DNA from: Hyphomicrobium denitrificans ATCC 51888
GTDB lineage: Bacteria > Pseudomonadota > Alphaproteobacteria > Rhizobiales > Hyphomicrobiaceae
DNA: 64,000 nucleotides
NCBI RefSeq assembly: GCF_000143145.1
Contig: NC_014313.1
Location: 1,798,001 to 1,862,000 of the forward strand
Direction: 5' to 3'
Part shown: one piece after another, positions 17,944-26,201 of the stretch
Numbering within the stretch: position 1 is the first letter of the stretch
Layout of the letters: every line of letters starts with the position of its first letter
Notes under the pieces: generated by a model
Told to the model about the DNA's origin: nothing
What the model saw: only the letters and a program-made list of their open reading frames with translations
The model's database searches: none
Made by a program: the position numbers and the translations under genes

Positions 17944-18672
17944 TCAATCGAATTCCGACGCAGGCGGAGCAGTGTTTTGCGTTGCAGCATCAAAAGCGCC
18001 GAATGCGAATAGGCCGAATACATATCCGCCGATATGCGCTTCCCATGCAATCGCGCCACTTTCACCGAATTTGCCAAATCCTACAATTGCCAGGAGATTT
18101 ACGCCGACGAATACGAGCGACGCGAGAACGACGCGGCGATCTTTCAGACTTTGCACAAGCGACATGCGCGGAATCGATCGCGGTTGCTCGCGAAGCAAAT
18201 AGCCTTCGCGGCGATCAATGGCGTTGAACAGGAACCGCATCACGCCGCCCATCATCGCGGAGATGGCGCCTGACGCGCCGATCACCGGTGCAGCAAGACC
18301 GGGATTGAACACGAGAAACAGCAGCGCGCCTGCGAGCCCGCCCATGATCGAGAAGGCGAGGAAGCGCAGGCTGCCAAGCCGCGCGCAAAGCACGGAGCCG
18401 AATGCCAGAAGCCACGCCGCATTAAATCCGAGGTGCATGATGTCGGCGTGCACGGTCATGTGGGTGATCAGCGACGTGATCGATGCGGTGTCGCCTCCGG
18501 GCAGCTGGGAAGCGAAGCCCGCATAGCGCGCCGGGATGAACGCCAGGGCGAGAACCCACCACTCGTATTGCAGCGGGGACAGAAGCGAGAGCGCAACGTG
18601 AACGGCGATCAAGACGGCGAGCGTCGCAAGCACTCCACCCGGCACATTGAAGATTGGTTCTCGCTTGGTCAC
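17944..18672 (-). CDS. Rhomboid-family intramembrane serine protease
   Basis: Rhomboids cleave transmembrane segments within the bilayer. The 242-residue protein has about six membrane helices and the complete catalytic set: His80 and Asn84 in HLGFNAAWLL, the nucleophile Ser134 in GASGAIS, and His213 in AHIGGYVFG. A loop of about 50 residues between helices after the serine carries a basic stretch (REQPRSIPRMSLVQSLKDRR). Substrates cannot be predicted. It lies upstream of the CBS gene on the same strand, with about 160 bases between them. Confidence 0.92.
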   Translation of the reverse strand: MTKREPIFNVPGGVLATLAVLIAVHVALSLLSPLQYEWWVLALAFIPARYAGFASQLPGGDTASITSLITHMTVHADIMHLGFNAAWLLAFGSVLCARLGSLRFLAFSIMGGLAGALLFLVFNPGLAAPVIGASGAISAMMGGVMRFLFNAIDRREGYLLREQPRSIPRMSLVQSLKDRRVVLASLVFVGVNLLAIVGFGKFGESGAIAWEAHIGGYVFGLFAFGAFDAATQNTAPPASEFD

Positions 18673-18883
18673 GGGCTTCCCACTCTGACGGCTGGAGGGT
18701 TCGCGGCTCCCCGGCCTCGTTAAGGTTCATGTCGATCGCAGGCGCGTTAACCGGCTGCGTGCGCCGGGCTCCTCCCCGATGGCATGAAGGATGCTCCCTC
18801 GTCCACAGGTCCGACACTCGCCGCGACGGCGTGTACCGGAATGGCACGGCTCAGGCCGATACCTTAGCCAACAGGACGGGCGC

Positions 18884-19516
18884 ATGCTCATGCAAGAATC
18901 TGTCAGTCAAGCGCTCTATTCATATTGGAATAGTCTCCGCGGCGACCGTGTGGCGCCGAAGCGCTTCGAAATCGAGCCATCGTGCATTTCGGGAAATCTG
19001 CCCGACACATTCATCCTGGAACGCGTCAGCCCATCGAGCTTGCGCTTCCGCCTCGCCGGAACTCGCATCTGCGAGGCGTTCGGCATCGATTTTCGCGGCG
19101 TCGATCTGTTCCGGCTTTTCGAGGATGGCGACGCGCGCATCATCGCGCAGCAAATCGCCAGCGCTTCAGAGGGTGCCGTCTGCGTGTTTCGGATCAGCGC
19201 CGGCAGCACGAGCGGGCTTTCGACTGAGTTCGAGCTTCTGATCTTGCCGCTGACGCACACGCGCGACACGGTAGATCGCTTCCTCGGCGCGCTGACGCCT
19301 GTCGCGAGGCCGAACTGGCTCGGAACCGTTGCGCTGACCCAACGCAAGCTCCTCAGCCATGAACTGATCTGGCCCGACGGCGTCGCCCTTCCCACAGAGC
19401 AAGGCAGCAATATTCCAGTCCTGATGCCGACGATCCGCGAGGCGCGGATCGTCCGCTCGAACCGGCGTCAATTCAGGGTTTACGAAGGCGGTCTCAGCCG
19501 CGTCGATAACGAGTGA
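18884..19516 (+). CDS. PAS_5-type PAS domain protein
   Basis: A 210-residue cytoplasmic protein starting MLMQESVSQALYSYWNSLRGDRVAPKR, the usual beginning of alphaproteobacterial PAS_5 (DUF1488-unrelated, PF07310-type) proteins. The PAS-like core spans about residues 25-150 with FRLAGTRICEAFGIDFRGVDLFRLF, and no enzymatic output domain follows. Such stand-alone PAS proteins are proposed sensors or adaptors; MopJ of Caulobacter is an example with a cell-cycle role, cited as family knowledge. The ATG at 18884 follows AGGACGGG; an upstream frame to 18791 is Arg-rich and unlikely. A PilZ gene follows in the same direction. Confidence 0.82.
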   Translation: MLMQESVSQALYSYWNSLRGDRVAPKRFEIEPSCISGNLPDTFILERVSPSSLRFRLAGTRICEAFGIDFRGVDLFRLFEDGDARIIAQQIASASEGAVCVFRISAGSTSGLSTEFELLILPLTHTRDTVDRFLGALTPVARPNWLGTVALTQRKLLSHELIWPDGVALPTEQGSNIPVLMPTIREARIVRSNRRQFRVYEGGLSRVDNE

Positions 19517-19594
19517 TCATTTTGGCTCAAAACTAACCTTTCGGCGCGTTAAGGGCGGCGAGAGCCAACATCGCAACCGATTATGACGCGCAAA

Positions 19595-19609
19595 TTAGAA
19601 GTTCATTAA
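19595..19609 (+). promoter_or_regulatory. CtrA-like site upstream of PilZ gene
   Basis: TTAG-N7-TTAA resembles the CtrA consensus TTAA-N7-TTAA with one mismatch. It lies about 90 bases before the PilZ start codon, and PilZ-type genes are often cell-cycle controlled in this class. Assignment is by motif only. Confidence 0.35.
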
Positions 19610-19699
19610 GGACCGTTCCTCATAGTCGAGGCGGGTCGTCTCCGAGCCGCTCGCGGCCGATGTCCCAACCAGGTTTTTTCAGGACCTCAAGGACCGGCA

Positions 19700-20326
19700 A
19701 TGGCCGCGTATTCGACAACACTCCGCGAACATTTGCGCCCCCAGGACGCAGCCGTCGCGCGCGACATGCGCCGGCATCGCCGTTTGCCGTTGTCGCTGGC
19801 CGGACGCTTCATGCGCGCCGACCGAAACGAATTCAACTGCCAGCTCGAAAACATCTCCGTCGGCGGCGCGGCTGTCGTCTCTCCGCACGCGCCTGAAGTC
19901 GGCGAGCGCGTCATCGCGTATTTCGATCACCTCGGAGGCGTCGAAGGCGTCGTCGCGCGTCACACGCCCGATGGTTTTGCCTTCAGTTTCAAAGTCACCG
20001 AGCACAAGCGGGAAAAACTCGCAGCACAGATTATGTGGCTCATCAACCGGAGTGACTTCCCGGAAGAAGCCGGCCGTTTGCACGAGCGCGTCGGAACTCG
20101 CGGGCGACGGACGACGTTGAGGGTCGAAGACGTCATCATCGACGTGGAACTGCTCGATCTTTCAGCATCGGGCGCGTCGCTTGGTACGCCAGCACGACCG
20201 CCGCTCGGGAGTTTTGTCGTTGCCGGCAAAACCAGGGCAATCGTTCGGCGACATCATGCGCAGGGCATCGGGGTGCAATTCTTGACTCTGCAATCTCCCG
20301 AGGCGTTGCGCGACAGTTTTCCATAA
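19700..20326 (+). CDS. Double PilZ-domain protein
   Basis: A 208-residue cytoplasmic protein with two PilZ-like domains. The first (about residues 22-115) has RRHRRLPLSLAGRF, matching the c-di-GMP-binding RxxxR motif, and ENISVGGAAVVS, matching D/NxSxxG. The second (about 125-205) has LLDLSASGASLGTP, again a D-x-S-x-x-G motif, but its RxxxR is less clear (GRRTTLRVE). PilZ proteins bind cyclic di-GMP and control motility or surface polysaccharide. The tandem arrangement resembles alphaproteobacterial DgrA-like and Mcp-type regulators, without assignment to either. A CtrA-like site lies upstream. Confidence 0.85.
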   Translation: MAAYSTTLREHLRPQDAAVARDMRRHRRLPLSLAGRFMRADRNEFNCQLENISVGGAAVVSPHAPEVGERVIAYFDHLGGVEGVVARHTPDGFAFSFKVTEHKREKLAAQIMWLINRSDFPEEAGRLHERVGTRGRRTTLRVEDVIIDVELLDLSASGASLGTPARPPLGSFVVAGKTRAIVRRHHAQGIGVQFLTLQSPEALRDSFP

Positions 20327-20431
20327 TCGTTTTGCGTTGGTTGTGTGATGCCCCAAATCGCCCGCCGAGTTGCCAAAATCTCGAAGTTAAATTTTTATAC
20401 GTTTTTAGCGCGAATGCCGATGACAGCATTC

Positions 20432-21172
20432 ATGCTAAAAACAAGTGTTTCGCGTAGTGTATCGTACCGTGTTCGAGGGCGTATCATGATGTACGGTAGC
20501 GTGGCCATTGGCGTGGCCTTGAGTTTTGTGGCCATGGCTATGCCGGCGGCGGCGCAGCACCTTGCCATAGTCAGTCCGGCAGCGAAGCGCGCTCCGGAAT
20601 TCATGCGGATCTACGGCAGCTCGCAGCCTCCTTATGGCTTCGTCTCGTTCTGCGAGCGGGAGCCGTCGGAGTGCGTCTCCAAGAATTACACCGACGCGCG
20701 CATTGAGGCGACGCCGGAGAACCTGAGCGAGCTCGACGTCGTCAATCGCACGGTCAATCATGAGATCGAACCGGCGACCGATATGGAAGTTTACGGCGTC
20801 ACCGAATACTGGACGCTGCCGAAGACGCGCGGCGACTGCGAGGACTACGCGCTTCTCAAGCGCCACCGTCTGATCGCACGCGGCTGGCCGTCGAGCGCGT
20901 TTCTCATGACGGTCGTTCGCGACGAAAAGAACGAAGGGCATGCGGTGCTGACCGTGCGCACGACGCTCGGCGACTACATTCTCGACAACAAGATCGACAT
21001 CGTCCGGCTGTGGAACCAGACGCCGTACCACTACGTGATGCGGCAATCGTTTGTCGATCCGAAGGCGTGGGTCTCGCTCGATCCGAACGATGCTTCGACG
21101 CCGTCGGCAATTGCGGGCGTTCAGTCGAACCCGGAACCCACCGAGTTTCAGGGCATCGAAGTCTTTCCCTGA
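20432..21172 (+). CDS. BTLCP transglutaminase-like cysteine peptidase (LapG-like)
   Basis: A 246-residue exported protein with the bacterial transglutaminase-like cysteine proteinase domain (PF06035). The catalytic triad is Cys136 in RGDCEDYALLKRHRL, His170 in EGHAVLTVRT and Asp185 in YILDNKIDIV. The related LapG cleaves a surface adhesin under c-di-GMP control; the substrate here is unknown. From ATG 20432 the protein has a basic lead and a signal peptide ending in MAMPAAAQ. A later ATG at 20486 has a better GAGGG ribosome site but would leave an uncharged N-region. It follows the double-PilZ gene, a suggestive link to c-di-GMP. Confidence 0.88.
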   Translation: MLKTSVSRSVSYRVRGRIMMYGSVAIGVALSFVAMAMPAAAQHLAIVSPAAKRAPEFMRIYGSSQPPYGFVSFCEREPSECVSKNYTDARIEATPENLSELDVVNRTVNHEIEPATDMEVYGVTEYWTLPKTRGDCEDYALLKRHRLIARGWPSSAFLMTVVRDEKNEGHAVLTVRTTLGDYILDNKIDIVRLWNQTPYHYVMRQSFVDPKAWVSLDPNDASTPSAIAGVQSNPEPTEFQGIEVFP

Positions 21173-21212
21173 ACCTGGCCCTAAAACTGGCCCCGAAACT
21201 GGTTCGAGCAAT

Positions 21213-21250
21213 CAAGTCTCGCCTCTGCCGTCGGCATCAGGCGAGACTTG
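21213..21250. terminator. 12-bp hairpin between convergent genes
   Basis: CAAGTCTCGCCT and AGGCGAGACTTG form a perfect 12-bp stem with a 14-base loop between the BTLCP peptidase and gamma carbonic anhydrase genes. There is no T-run, so termination is inferred from position. Confidence 0.5.
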
Positions 21251-21278
21251 TGACCGTCGCGTGATATCGCGATTGGCG

Positions 21279-21812
21279 TCAGGATGCCTGTGGCTTTAGT
21301 CCGGCGGCAAAGCGCTTCCAGTTGGCGACGTAGCGTCCCGCGCCGCGCTGAAAGCGCACGATCTCGTCATCGCTGATCTGACGGATGATCTTTCCCGGCG
21401 AGCCCATCACCATCGAACGCGGCGGAATTTCCTTGTTCTCGGGGATCAGCGTATTCGCTCCGATGACGCATTCGTCACCGATCTTGGCGCCGTTCAGAAT
21501 GATCGAGCCGATGCCGATCAGGCTGCCGCGCCCGATCGTGCAGCCGTGCAGCATGACCATATGGCCGATCGTGCAATCGGCGCCGATCGTCAGCGGGAAA
21601 CCGGGATCGGTGTGCAGCACGCAGCCGTCCTGCACGTTCGAACGCTCGCCGATCGTGATCCACTCGTTGTCGCCGCGCAGCACCGCGCCGAACCAGACGC
21701 TGGCGTCCTCCTCCAGCTTGACCTTGCCGAGCACCACCGCGTTGGGCGCGACCCAGAAGGCTCCACTGGCAGGCGTTGCAACGTCAACGCCGTCCAGGTT
21801 GTAGAGAGTCAT
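21279..21812 (-). CDS. Gamma-type carbonic anhydrase family protein
   Basis: A 177-residue left-handed beta-helix protein of the YrdA/CaiE/gamma carbonic anhydrase group. Hexapeptide repeats run through most of the length, and the three zinc-ligand histidines are visible in [17 protein letters not shown] and nearby. Many members lack proven carbonic anhydrase activity. The ATG at 21812 has GAGGAA six bases upstream; the ORF's TTG at 21818 is less likely. It is the last gene of a cysE-DUF3126-gamma-CA cluster on the minus strand with gaps of about 20 bases, which suggests one operon. Confidence 0.9.
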   Translation of the reverse strand: MTLYNLDGVDVATPASGAFWVAPNAVVLGKVKLEEDASVWFGAVLRGDNEWITIGERSNVQDGCVLHTDPGFPLTIGADCTIGHMVMLHGCTIGRGSLIGIGSIILNGAKIGDECVIGANTLIPENKEIPPRSMVMGSPGKIIRQISDDEIVRFQRGAGRYVANWKRFAAGLKPQAS

Positions 21813-21830
21813 CGGCAATTCCTCGCAGTC

Positions 21831-22046
21831 TCAAACGCCTTCGAGATCCATATCGAGGATGGCCATCTGCAGCTGATAGGAGATCTCGCCCTCGTCTTCT
21901 TCGCGATAGAGCGCGGCGACGAACTCGCCGTTGATGAAGACCTCGGCCATGTCGTCTTTCTTCGGCTGCGGCCGAACTTCCAACGACGGCGCGCCGAACG
22001 TTTTACGCAAATAGGCCTGCAGCTTTGCTAGCTCGTCTTTCTTCAA
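21831..22046 (-). CDS. DUF3126 family protein
   Basis: A 71-residue soluble protein, MKKDELAKLQAYLRKTFG... followed by MAEVFINGEFVAALYREEDEGEISYQLQMAILDMDLE. This matches DUF3126, a small acidic family almost confined to Hyphomicrobiales and relatives, with no known function. It lies between cysE and the gamma carbonic anhydrase gene with gaps of 21 and 18 bases, an order I recall from related genomes, so a link to cysteine synthesis is possible but unproven. Confidence 0.85.
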   Translation of the reverse strand: MKKDELAKLQAYLRKTFGAPSLEVRPQPKKDDMAEVFINGEFVAALYREEDEGEISYQLQMAILDMDLEGV

Positions 22047-22067
22047 GTTTTTCTCTCCTGGTGAGCG

Positions 22068-22895
22068 TCAGAGGCCGCCGAAATCGTCAACCCAACCCTG
22101 CTCCATCGAGCGGGCGGGTTCCGAACAACCGGCACTGCCAACAATTTTTGCCGGAACTCCGGCGACGGTAACATTCGGAGGAACGTCCGATAGGACGACC
22201 GACCCGGCGGCGATGCGCGAGCACGAGCCGACTTTGATGTTGCCGAGGATTTTAGCGCCCGCTCCGACGAGGACGTTATCGCCGATCTTGGGGTGGCGGT
22301 CTCCTGTTTCCTTGCCGCTGCCGCCGAGCGTCACGGCATGCAGGAACGAGCAGTTGTCGCCGGCGGCCGCCGTTTCGCCAACGACGAAGCCGGTCGCGTG
22401 ATCGAGCATGATCCCCTGCCCGAAGCGCGCCGCCGGGTGAATGTCGACGCCGAAAAAGCGCGAGCCCTGGCTTTGCAGATAAAGCGCGAAATCGCGGCGG
22501 CCTCTTTTCCAAAGCGCGTGCGCGAAGCGATGCGTGACCAGCGCGTGAAAGCCTTTGAAATAGAGCAGCGGGTCGAGATAGCGCGTGCAGGCCGGATCGC
22601 GATCGTAGACGGCCGAGAGATCGGCCCGGAAAATCTTGCCGAGTTTATTGTCGTCCTGAAGCACGCCGAGGAACGTCTGCGAGATCAGCCCGGCGTCGAC
22701 GTCGGTGTGATTGAGACGCTGCGCGAGACGATGGCATATCGCCTCCTCGAGATGCTCATGGCTCAGAACCGTCGCAAAGATGAAACTGCCGAGCGCGGGC
22801 TCCGCCGTCATCGCGGCCTGCGCCTCGGACCGTATCTGCGCCCAGATAGGGTCGACGATCTGGATCTTCGTCGTTGCTGTCTTGGCGTTCGACAC
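22068..22895 (-). CDS. cysE: Serine O-acetyltransferase
   Basis: CysE acetylates serine with acetyl-CoA, the first committed step of cysteine synthesis. The 275-residue protein has the N-terminal helical domain (DPIWAQIRSEAQAAMTAEP, then HRFAHALWKRGRRDFALYLQSQ) and the left-handed beta-helix catalytic domain starting DIHPAARFGQGIMLDHATGFVVGETA. The catalytic His is in LDHATG, and the CoA-site loop is GGSGKETGDRHPKIGDN. The C-terminal tail ends in DFGGL rather than the usual Ile, which in many CysE proteins mediates inhibition by cysteine and complex formation with CysK. It heads the operon with DUF3126 and gamma-CA. Confidence 0.95.
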   Translation of the reverse strand: MSNAKTATTKIQIVDPIWAQIRSEAQAAMTAEPALGSFIFATVLSHEHLEEAICHRLAQRLNHTDVDAGLISQTFLGVLQDDNKLGKIFRADLSAVYDRDPACTRYLDPLLYFKGFHALVTHRFAHALWKRGRRDFALYLQSQGSRFFGVDIHPAARFGQGIMLDHATGFVVGETAAAGDNCSFLHAVTLGGSGKETGDRHPKIGDNVLVGAGAKILGNIKVGSCSRIAAGSVVLSDVPPNVTVAGVPAKIVGSAGCSEPARSMEQGWVDDFGGL

Positions 22896-23124
22896 GTAAG
22901 GGCCTCTTGCTCGCAGGTTCCGGCATCATCAGGCCGGCAATATGACCCGTCCTCTGACGATTATCCCAGCCGATTAACGATGGCTCGCGCCCGGGTCAAT
23001 CAGAGAACCTGTCCTCAGTATATAAGTCTTACCGCACCGCGCGCATCTGCCACCGGCGCCGATCTTTGCCGTACCCTGAATTGCTCATTAAATAGCCCCC
23101 CGACAGTCATAAGGATGGCCCGGA

Positions 23125-23925
23125 ATGGCAGAGACCAACGGCGACGGCCCGACGCTAAGATATGGCAAAGACGGCGCAATCGCCTGGATTACGGCCGACA
23201 ATCCATCGCGCATGAACGCGCTGACCGGGGGCATGTGGGGCGCGCTTCCCGGGGCGATCGAACGGGCCACCGCCGACAATGAGGTTCGCGTCGTCGTGCT
23301 GCGCGGGGCGGGCGACAGAGCCTTCTCGGCGGGCGCCGACATCTCTGAATTCGAGAGCGGACGCACCGGCGACGCCGCCAAGGTTTACGATGCGCTGAAC
23401 GATGCCGCTTTCAACGCGTTGATCGATTGTCAGAAGCCGACGATCGCAATGATCCAGGGATTTTGCCTGGGCGGCGGTCTCGGACTGGCGCTCTGTTGCG
23501 ATATGCGGATCGCGGACGACACGAGCCAGTTCGCAATTCCCGCGGCCAAGCTCGGCATTGGTTACAACGCGCGGTGGGTTCGTCCCATCCTTTCCGCTGT
23601 GCCTGCCGATCGCGCCAAACAGCTGCTGTTCACGGGCCGCCGTTTCCGCTCCGCCGACGCGGAAGCGATGGGGCTCATTACGCAGCTCGTGCCGAAAGGC
23701 GAAATCGAAGCGACCGTCAGAGCCCTGGCGCAGGAGATCGCCGAGAACGCGCCGCTGTCGGTCGCTGCCGCGAAATGCGTGATCGACGAAATCTCACGGC
23801 GGCCGGAGCATCCGGACATGGCGAAACTCGACGCCGCTGTCGAAGCCTGTTTTGCGAGCGCCGATTACGCCGAAGGCCGGCGCGCCTTTCTTGAGAAGCG
23901 AAAACCGGTTTTCAAAGGCCAATGA
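23125..23925 (+). CDS. Enoyl-CoA hydratase/isomerase family protein
   Basis: A 266-residue crotonase-fold protein. The oxyanion-hole segments are GAGDRAFSAGADISEFES (residues ~66-83) and GFCLGGGLGLALCCDMRIADD (~112-132). Glu is missing at one of the two usual catalytic positions, as far as can be read from FAIPAAKLGIGYNARW, so isomerase, hydrolase or hydratase activity cannot be separated. Its final codons overlap the next gene by 4 bases (ATGA), making translational coupling with the polysaccharide deacetylase likely, an odd partner for a CoA enzyme. Confidence 0.85.
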   Translation: MAETNGDGPTLRYGKDGAIAWITADNPSRMNALTGGMWGALPGAIERATADNEVRVVVLRGAGDRAFSAGADISEFESGRTGDAAKVYDALNDAAFNALIDCQKPTIAMIQGFCLGGGLGLALCCDMRIADDTSQFAIPAAKLGIGYNARWVRPILSAVPADRAKQLLFTGRRFRSADAEAMGLITQLVPKGEIEATVRALAQEIAENAPLSVAAAKCVIDEISRRPEHPDMAKLDAAVEACFASADYAEGRRAFLEKRKPVFKGQ

Positions 23926-25061
23926 GATATTCGAGTCATAGATTTGCTCTTTCTCTGATCGCAGGACTCTCGGGTCTCGCGTTCGCGACGGCGGGGTTAG
24001 CCGCCGATGCGGCGGTTCAAAATGCGTGCTTCTCGGCCGCCGCGCTCGCAGGCGTGCCGGGAGAAGAGTTGGCCGCGAAAGGCAATCGCAGCTTCGATGC
24101 GCCGATCAAGCTCGGAGATTTCAAACCGGCCCCGGCCGTGCCGGATACACTGCGCGGCGCGATCCGGCGCGTCGATATCGCGAGCGGAGAAAAGGTCGTC
24201 GCGCTGACGTTCGATCTCTGCGAGCAGCGCGGCGAGATCGCCGGATACGATGGCCGCATCTTCGATTATCTGCGGCAGCAAGGCGTCAAGGCGACGTTCT
24301 TCGCAGGCGGCAAATGGATCGCCTCGCACCGCGCCCGCACCGAACAGCTGATGCTCGATCCGTTGTTCGAAATCGGCAATCACACGGAAACGCATGCGAA
24401 CCTGAGACTGCTTGCTCCGGCTGTAGTGCGGCAGCAGGTGGTCGCTCCGCAAAAAGCTTATGCCGACGCGCGCGCCGATCTTGGCGGCAACCAGTGCCTC
24501 GCCACGTCGCCAAACGCATTGCGTGACATTCCCGAGCTGCCGAAAGTTTTTCGCTTTCCCTATGGCGCCTGCAACGACGCGTCGATGAAAGCCGTCAACG
24601 ATGCCGGGATGCTCGCGATCCAATGGGATGTCGCGACCGGCGATCCCGATCCACATACGTCGGCGAAGCGCATTGCGGATGCGATGGTCAACGAGACCAA
24701 GCCCGGATCGATCATCGTCAATCACGCCAACGGGCGCGGCTGGCACACGGCCGAGGCGCTGCTCATCGCCATTCCGAAGCTCAAGGCGAAGGGCTACAAA
24801 TTCGTCACCGTCAGCGAGCTTGTCGGCATGGGCAAGCCCGTCATCACGGCCGAGTGCTACGACCGCAAGCCCGGTGACACCAACCGCTACGATTTCATCG
24901 GCGCCCTGCAGCATCCGCTGAACGCAGCGTCACGCCAGCAATCGGTTGCATCAGCTCCGGCACAACGCGCGGCAACGGCGAAGGCAAGCAAGCCCTGGGC
25001 GACGTCGGTCAAGCCGCAGCAGCGTTCGCGCGCAAAGCAACCGGCCGACGGCGCGAAGTGA
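23922..25061 (+). CDS. Exported polysaccharide deacetylase-like (NodB domain) protein
   Basis: A 379-residue precursor with a signal peptide (to about AGLAADA) and a NodB deacetylase domain at about 75-290. Motif 1 reads TFDLCEQ, with catalytic Asp98 but Leu99 in place of the metal-binding second Asp of TFDD. Motif 2 is GNHTETHANL with metal ligands His154 and His158, and motif 3 is RFPYGACN. The C-terminal 60 residues are Ala/Lys/Gln-rich and disordered. Likely substrates are cell-wall or surface N-acetylated glycans in the periplasm. It overlaps the upstream crotonase gene by 4 bases and ends 1 base before the GNAT gene. Confidence 0.87.
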   Translation: MRYSSHRFALSLIAGLSGLAFATAGLAADAAVQNACFSAAALAGVPGEELAAKGNRSFDAPIKLGDFKPAPAVPDTLRGAIRRVDIASGEKVVALTFDLCEQRGEIAGYDGRIFDYLRQQGVKATFFAGGKWIASHRARTEQLMLDPLFEIGNHTETHANLRLLAPAVVRQQVVAPQKAYADARADLGGNQCLATSPNALRDIPELPKVFRFPYGACNDASMKAVNDAGMLAIQWDVATGDPDPHTSAKRIADAMVNETKPGSIIVNHANGRGWHTAEALLIAIPKLKAKGYKFVTVSELVGMGKPVITAECYDRKPGDTNRYDFIGALQHPLNAASRQQSVASAPAQRAATAKASKPWATSVKPQQRSRAKQPADGAK

Positions 25062-25062
25062 C

Positions 25063-25560
25063 ATGGCGAGCCTGCGCATGAAGGCCGTTCGGCTGAAGGG
25101 GTTCGACCTCGAGCCCATGACGCCGGTCGCGGCGAAAACCGTCGGGCCCCTGCTTTCACGTATCGATCCCTGGGCGCGTTATGCCTACACGGGCGAAGCA
25201 TTGACGGCGTTTCTCGCGAACGAGGAAGCCGGCGCGCCGCGTTTCGCGATCAAGGCCGACCGCGTCATTGCTGGAGCGATCAGCATTCGAAACAACTGGC
25301 TGCGCGGTCCTTACCTGCAGTTTCTCGGCATTCTTCCCGGCTATCAAAGCCACGGTATCGGCGGCGCGATCCTCGACTGGTTCGAGAGCGAAGCGCGCAG
25401 CATCGGCGCGCAAAATCTCTGGGTCGCGGCGTCGGAGTTCAACACGCGTGCGCTGTCCTTTTATGAGAAGCATGGATTCAATCGCATCGCGACTCTGAGC
25501 GATCTCGTCGTCGAGGGAAGCTCGGAGATTTTGTTGCGCAAGCATCTGACGGCGGACTGA
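25063..25560 (+). CDS. GNAT family N-acetyltransferase
   Basis: A 165-residue single-domain GNAT protein. The acetyl-CoA-binding motif A is YLQFLGILPGYQSHGIGGAILDWF (Q/RxxGxG/A as QSHGIG), followed by LWVAASEFNTRALSFYEKHGFNRIATL, the typical beta5-alpha4 ending. The acceptor is unknown. The start ATG lies 1 base after the deacetylase stop, so this is the third gene of the crotonase-deacetylase-GNAT operon. A longer open frame upstream is Arg-rich and lies inside the deacetylase gene; it is rejected. Confidence 0.87.
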   Translation: MASLRMKAVRLKGFDLEPMTPVAAKTVGPLLSRIDPWARYAYTGEALTAFLANEEAGAPRFAIKADRVIAGAISIRNNWLRGPYLQFLGILPGYQSHGIGGAILDWFESEARSIGAQNLWVAASEFNTRALSFYEKHGFNRIATLSDLVVEGSSEILLRKHLTAD

Positions 25561-25953
25561 ACGGCGATCTCTTCCGTCGTGAAGCGCATTTCAAAGTGTA
25601 AGGATAATTATTTACAGTTCTTTTTTGTGCGCCGCATTTCTTGCGCGGCTGGCGATCACGCCGTCAGATTTTTCGCAACGCATGAAATAAGCGCTTGGCG
25701 GATCGGCGATTGGAAACGTGGATTTTTCCGTCACTCGACGATCGAAGCCATCGCGACGGGCGTGCGATGCATATGACGGCTTCCGATGTGATCGCACGCG
25801 TCCCGACGTATCGAAACGCCTAGAAATCAAGGCGTTCTCTCTGCATCGCAAAATGCTTTTAACTTGTCAGCACTGCTTGCGGCTGCGTAGCTGTCATCAC
25901 GCTTCGGAGAGAGGCGCGACGGAATCCAAAACTCTCATTTGAGAGGTGACGGT
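25561..25953. other. Intergenic leader before small membrane ORF
   Basis: These 393 bases have a lower G+C content than the genes on either side and no convincing frame of more than 60 codons. A short hairpin AACGCCT/AGGCGTT lies at 25815-25836. The region probably holds the promoter of the 27-residue ORF at 25954 and may encode an RNA ending at the terminator near 26175. Confidence 0.4.
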
Positions 25954-26037
25954 ATGACCTTGCAAGCGAGTTTCAATGCCCTTGCTACTGTCCTGTCATT
26001 TGGTTTCGTTTTTGCGGTCGTGATCGGGGCAATCTGA
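25954..26037 (+). CDS. 27-residue single-helix membrane protein (small ORF)
   Basis: An ATG preceded by GAGAGG at 7 bases opens a 27-codon frame whose product begins MTLQASFNALATV, continues as one hydrophobic helix (LSFGFVFAVVIGAI) and ends at TGA. The helix is clean, with no charged residues, and a short polar N-terminus. A strong terminator lies 105 bases downstream, so it could be an independent transcript. I do not recognise a named family; small single-helix proteins often attach to respiratory or transport complexes, but no partner is indicated. It was found by reading the intergenic region directly. Confidence 0.55.
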   Translation: MTLQASFNALATVLSFGFVFAVVIGAI

Positions 26038-26142
26038 GAGCGACTTTCGAGAGGAACGCCTGAATCGCAAACCCGCGGCAAACGCTCCAAGGAGCCAACG
26101 AGACGGGGACTTTGCAGGAAGCCTGGCGCGAGCCAAATGACC

Positions 26143-26179
26143 ATCGGCGCGGCACTGATGTGACCGCGCCGATTTTTTT
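26143..26179 (+). terminator. Rho-independent terminator
   Basis: ATCGGCGCGG and CCGCGCCGAT form a perfect 10-bp stem with an 11-base loop, followed by seven T. It ends the transcript carrying the 27-residue ORF. On the opposite strand the hairpin lacks a T-run but lies just after metH and may help there too. Confidence 0.85.
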
Positions 26180-26201
26180 GGACATCCGTAGTGTTGGGTG
26201 A

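Noticed and set aside
23890..23915. AAAACCGGTTTTC resembling the REP core
   Set aside because: It lies inside the last codons of the crotonase gene and lacks the flanking arms of the element upstream of queE.
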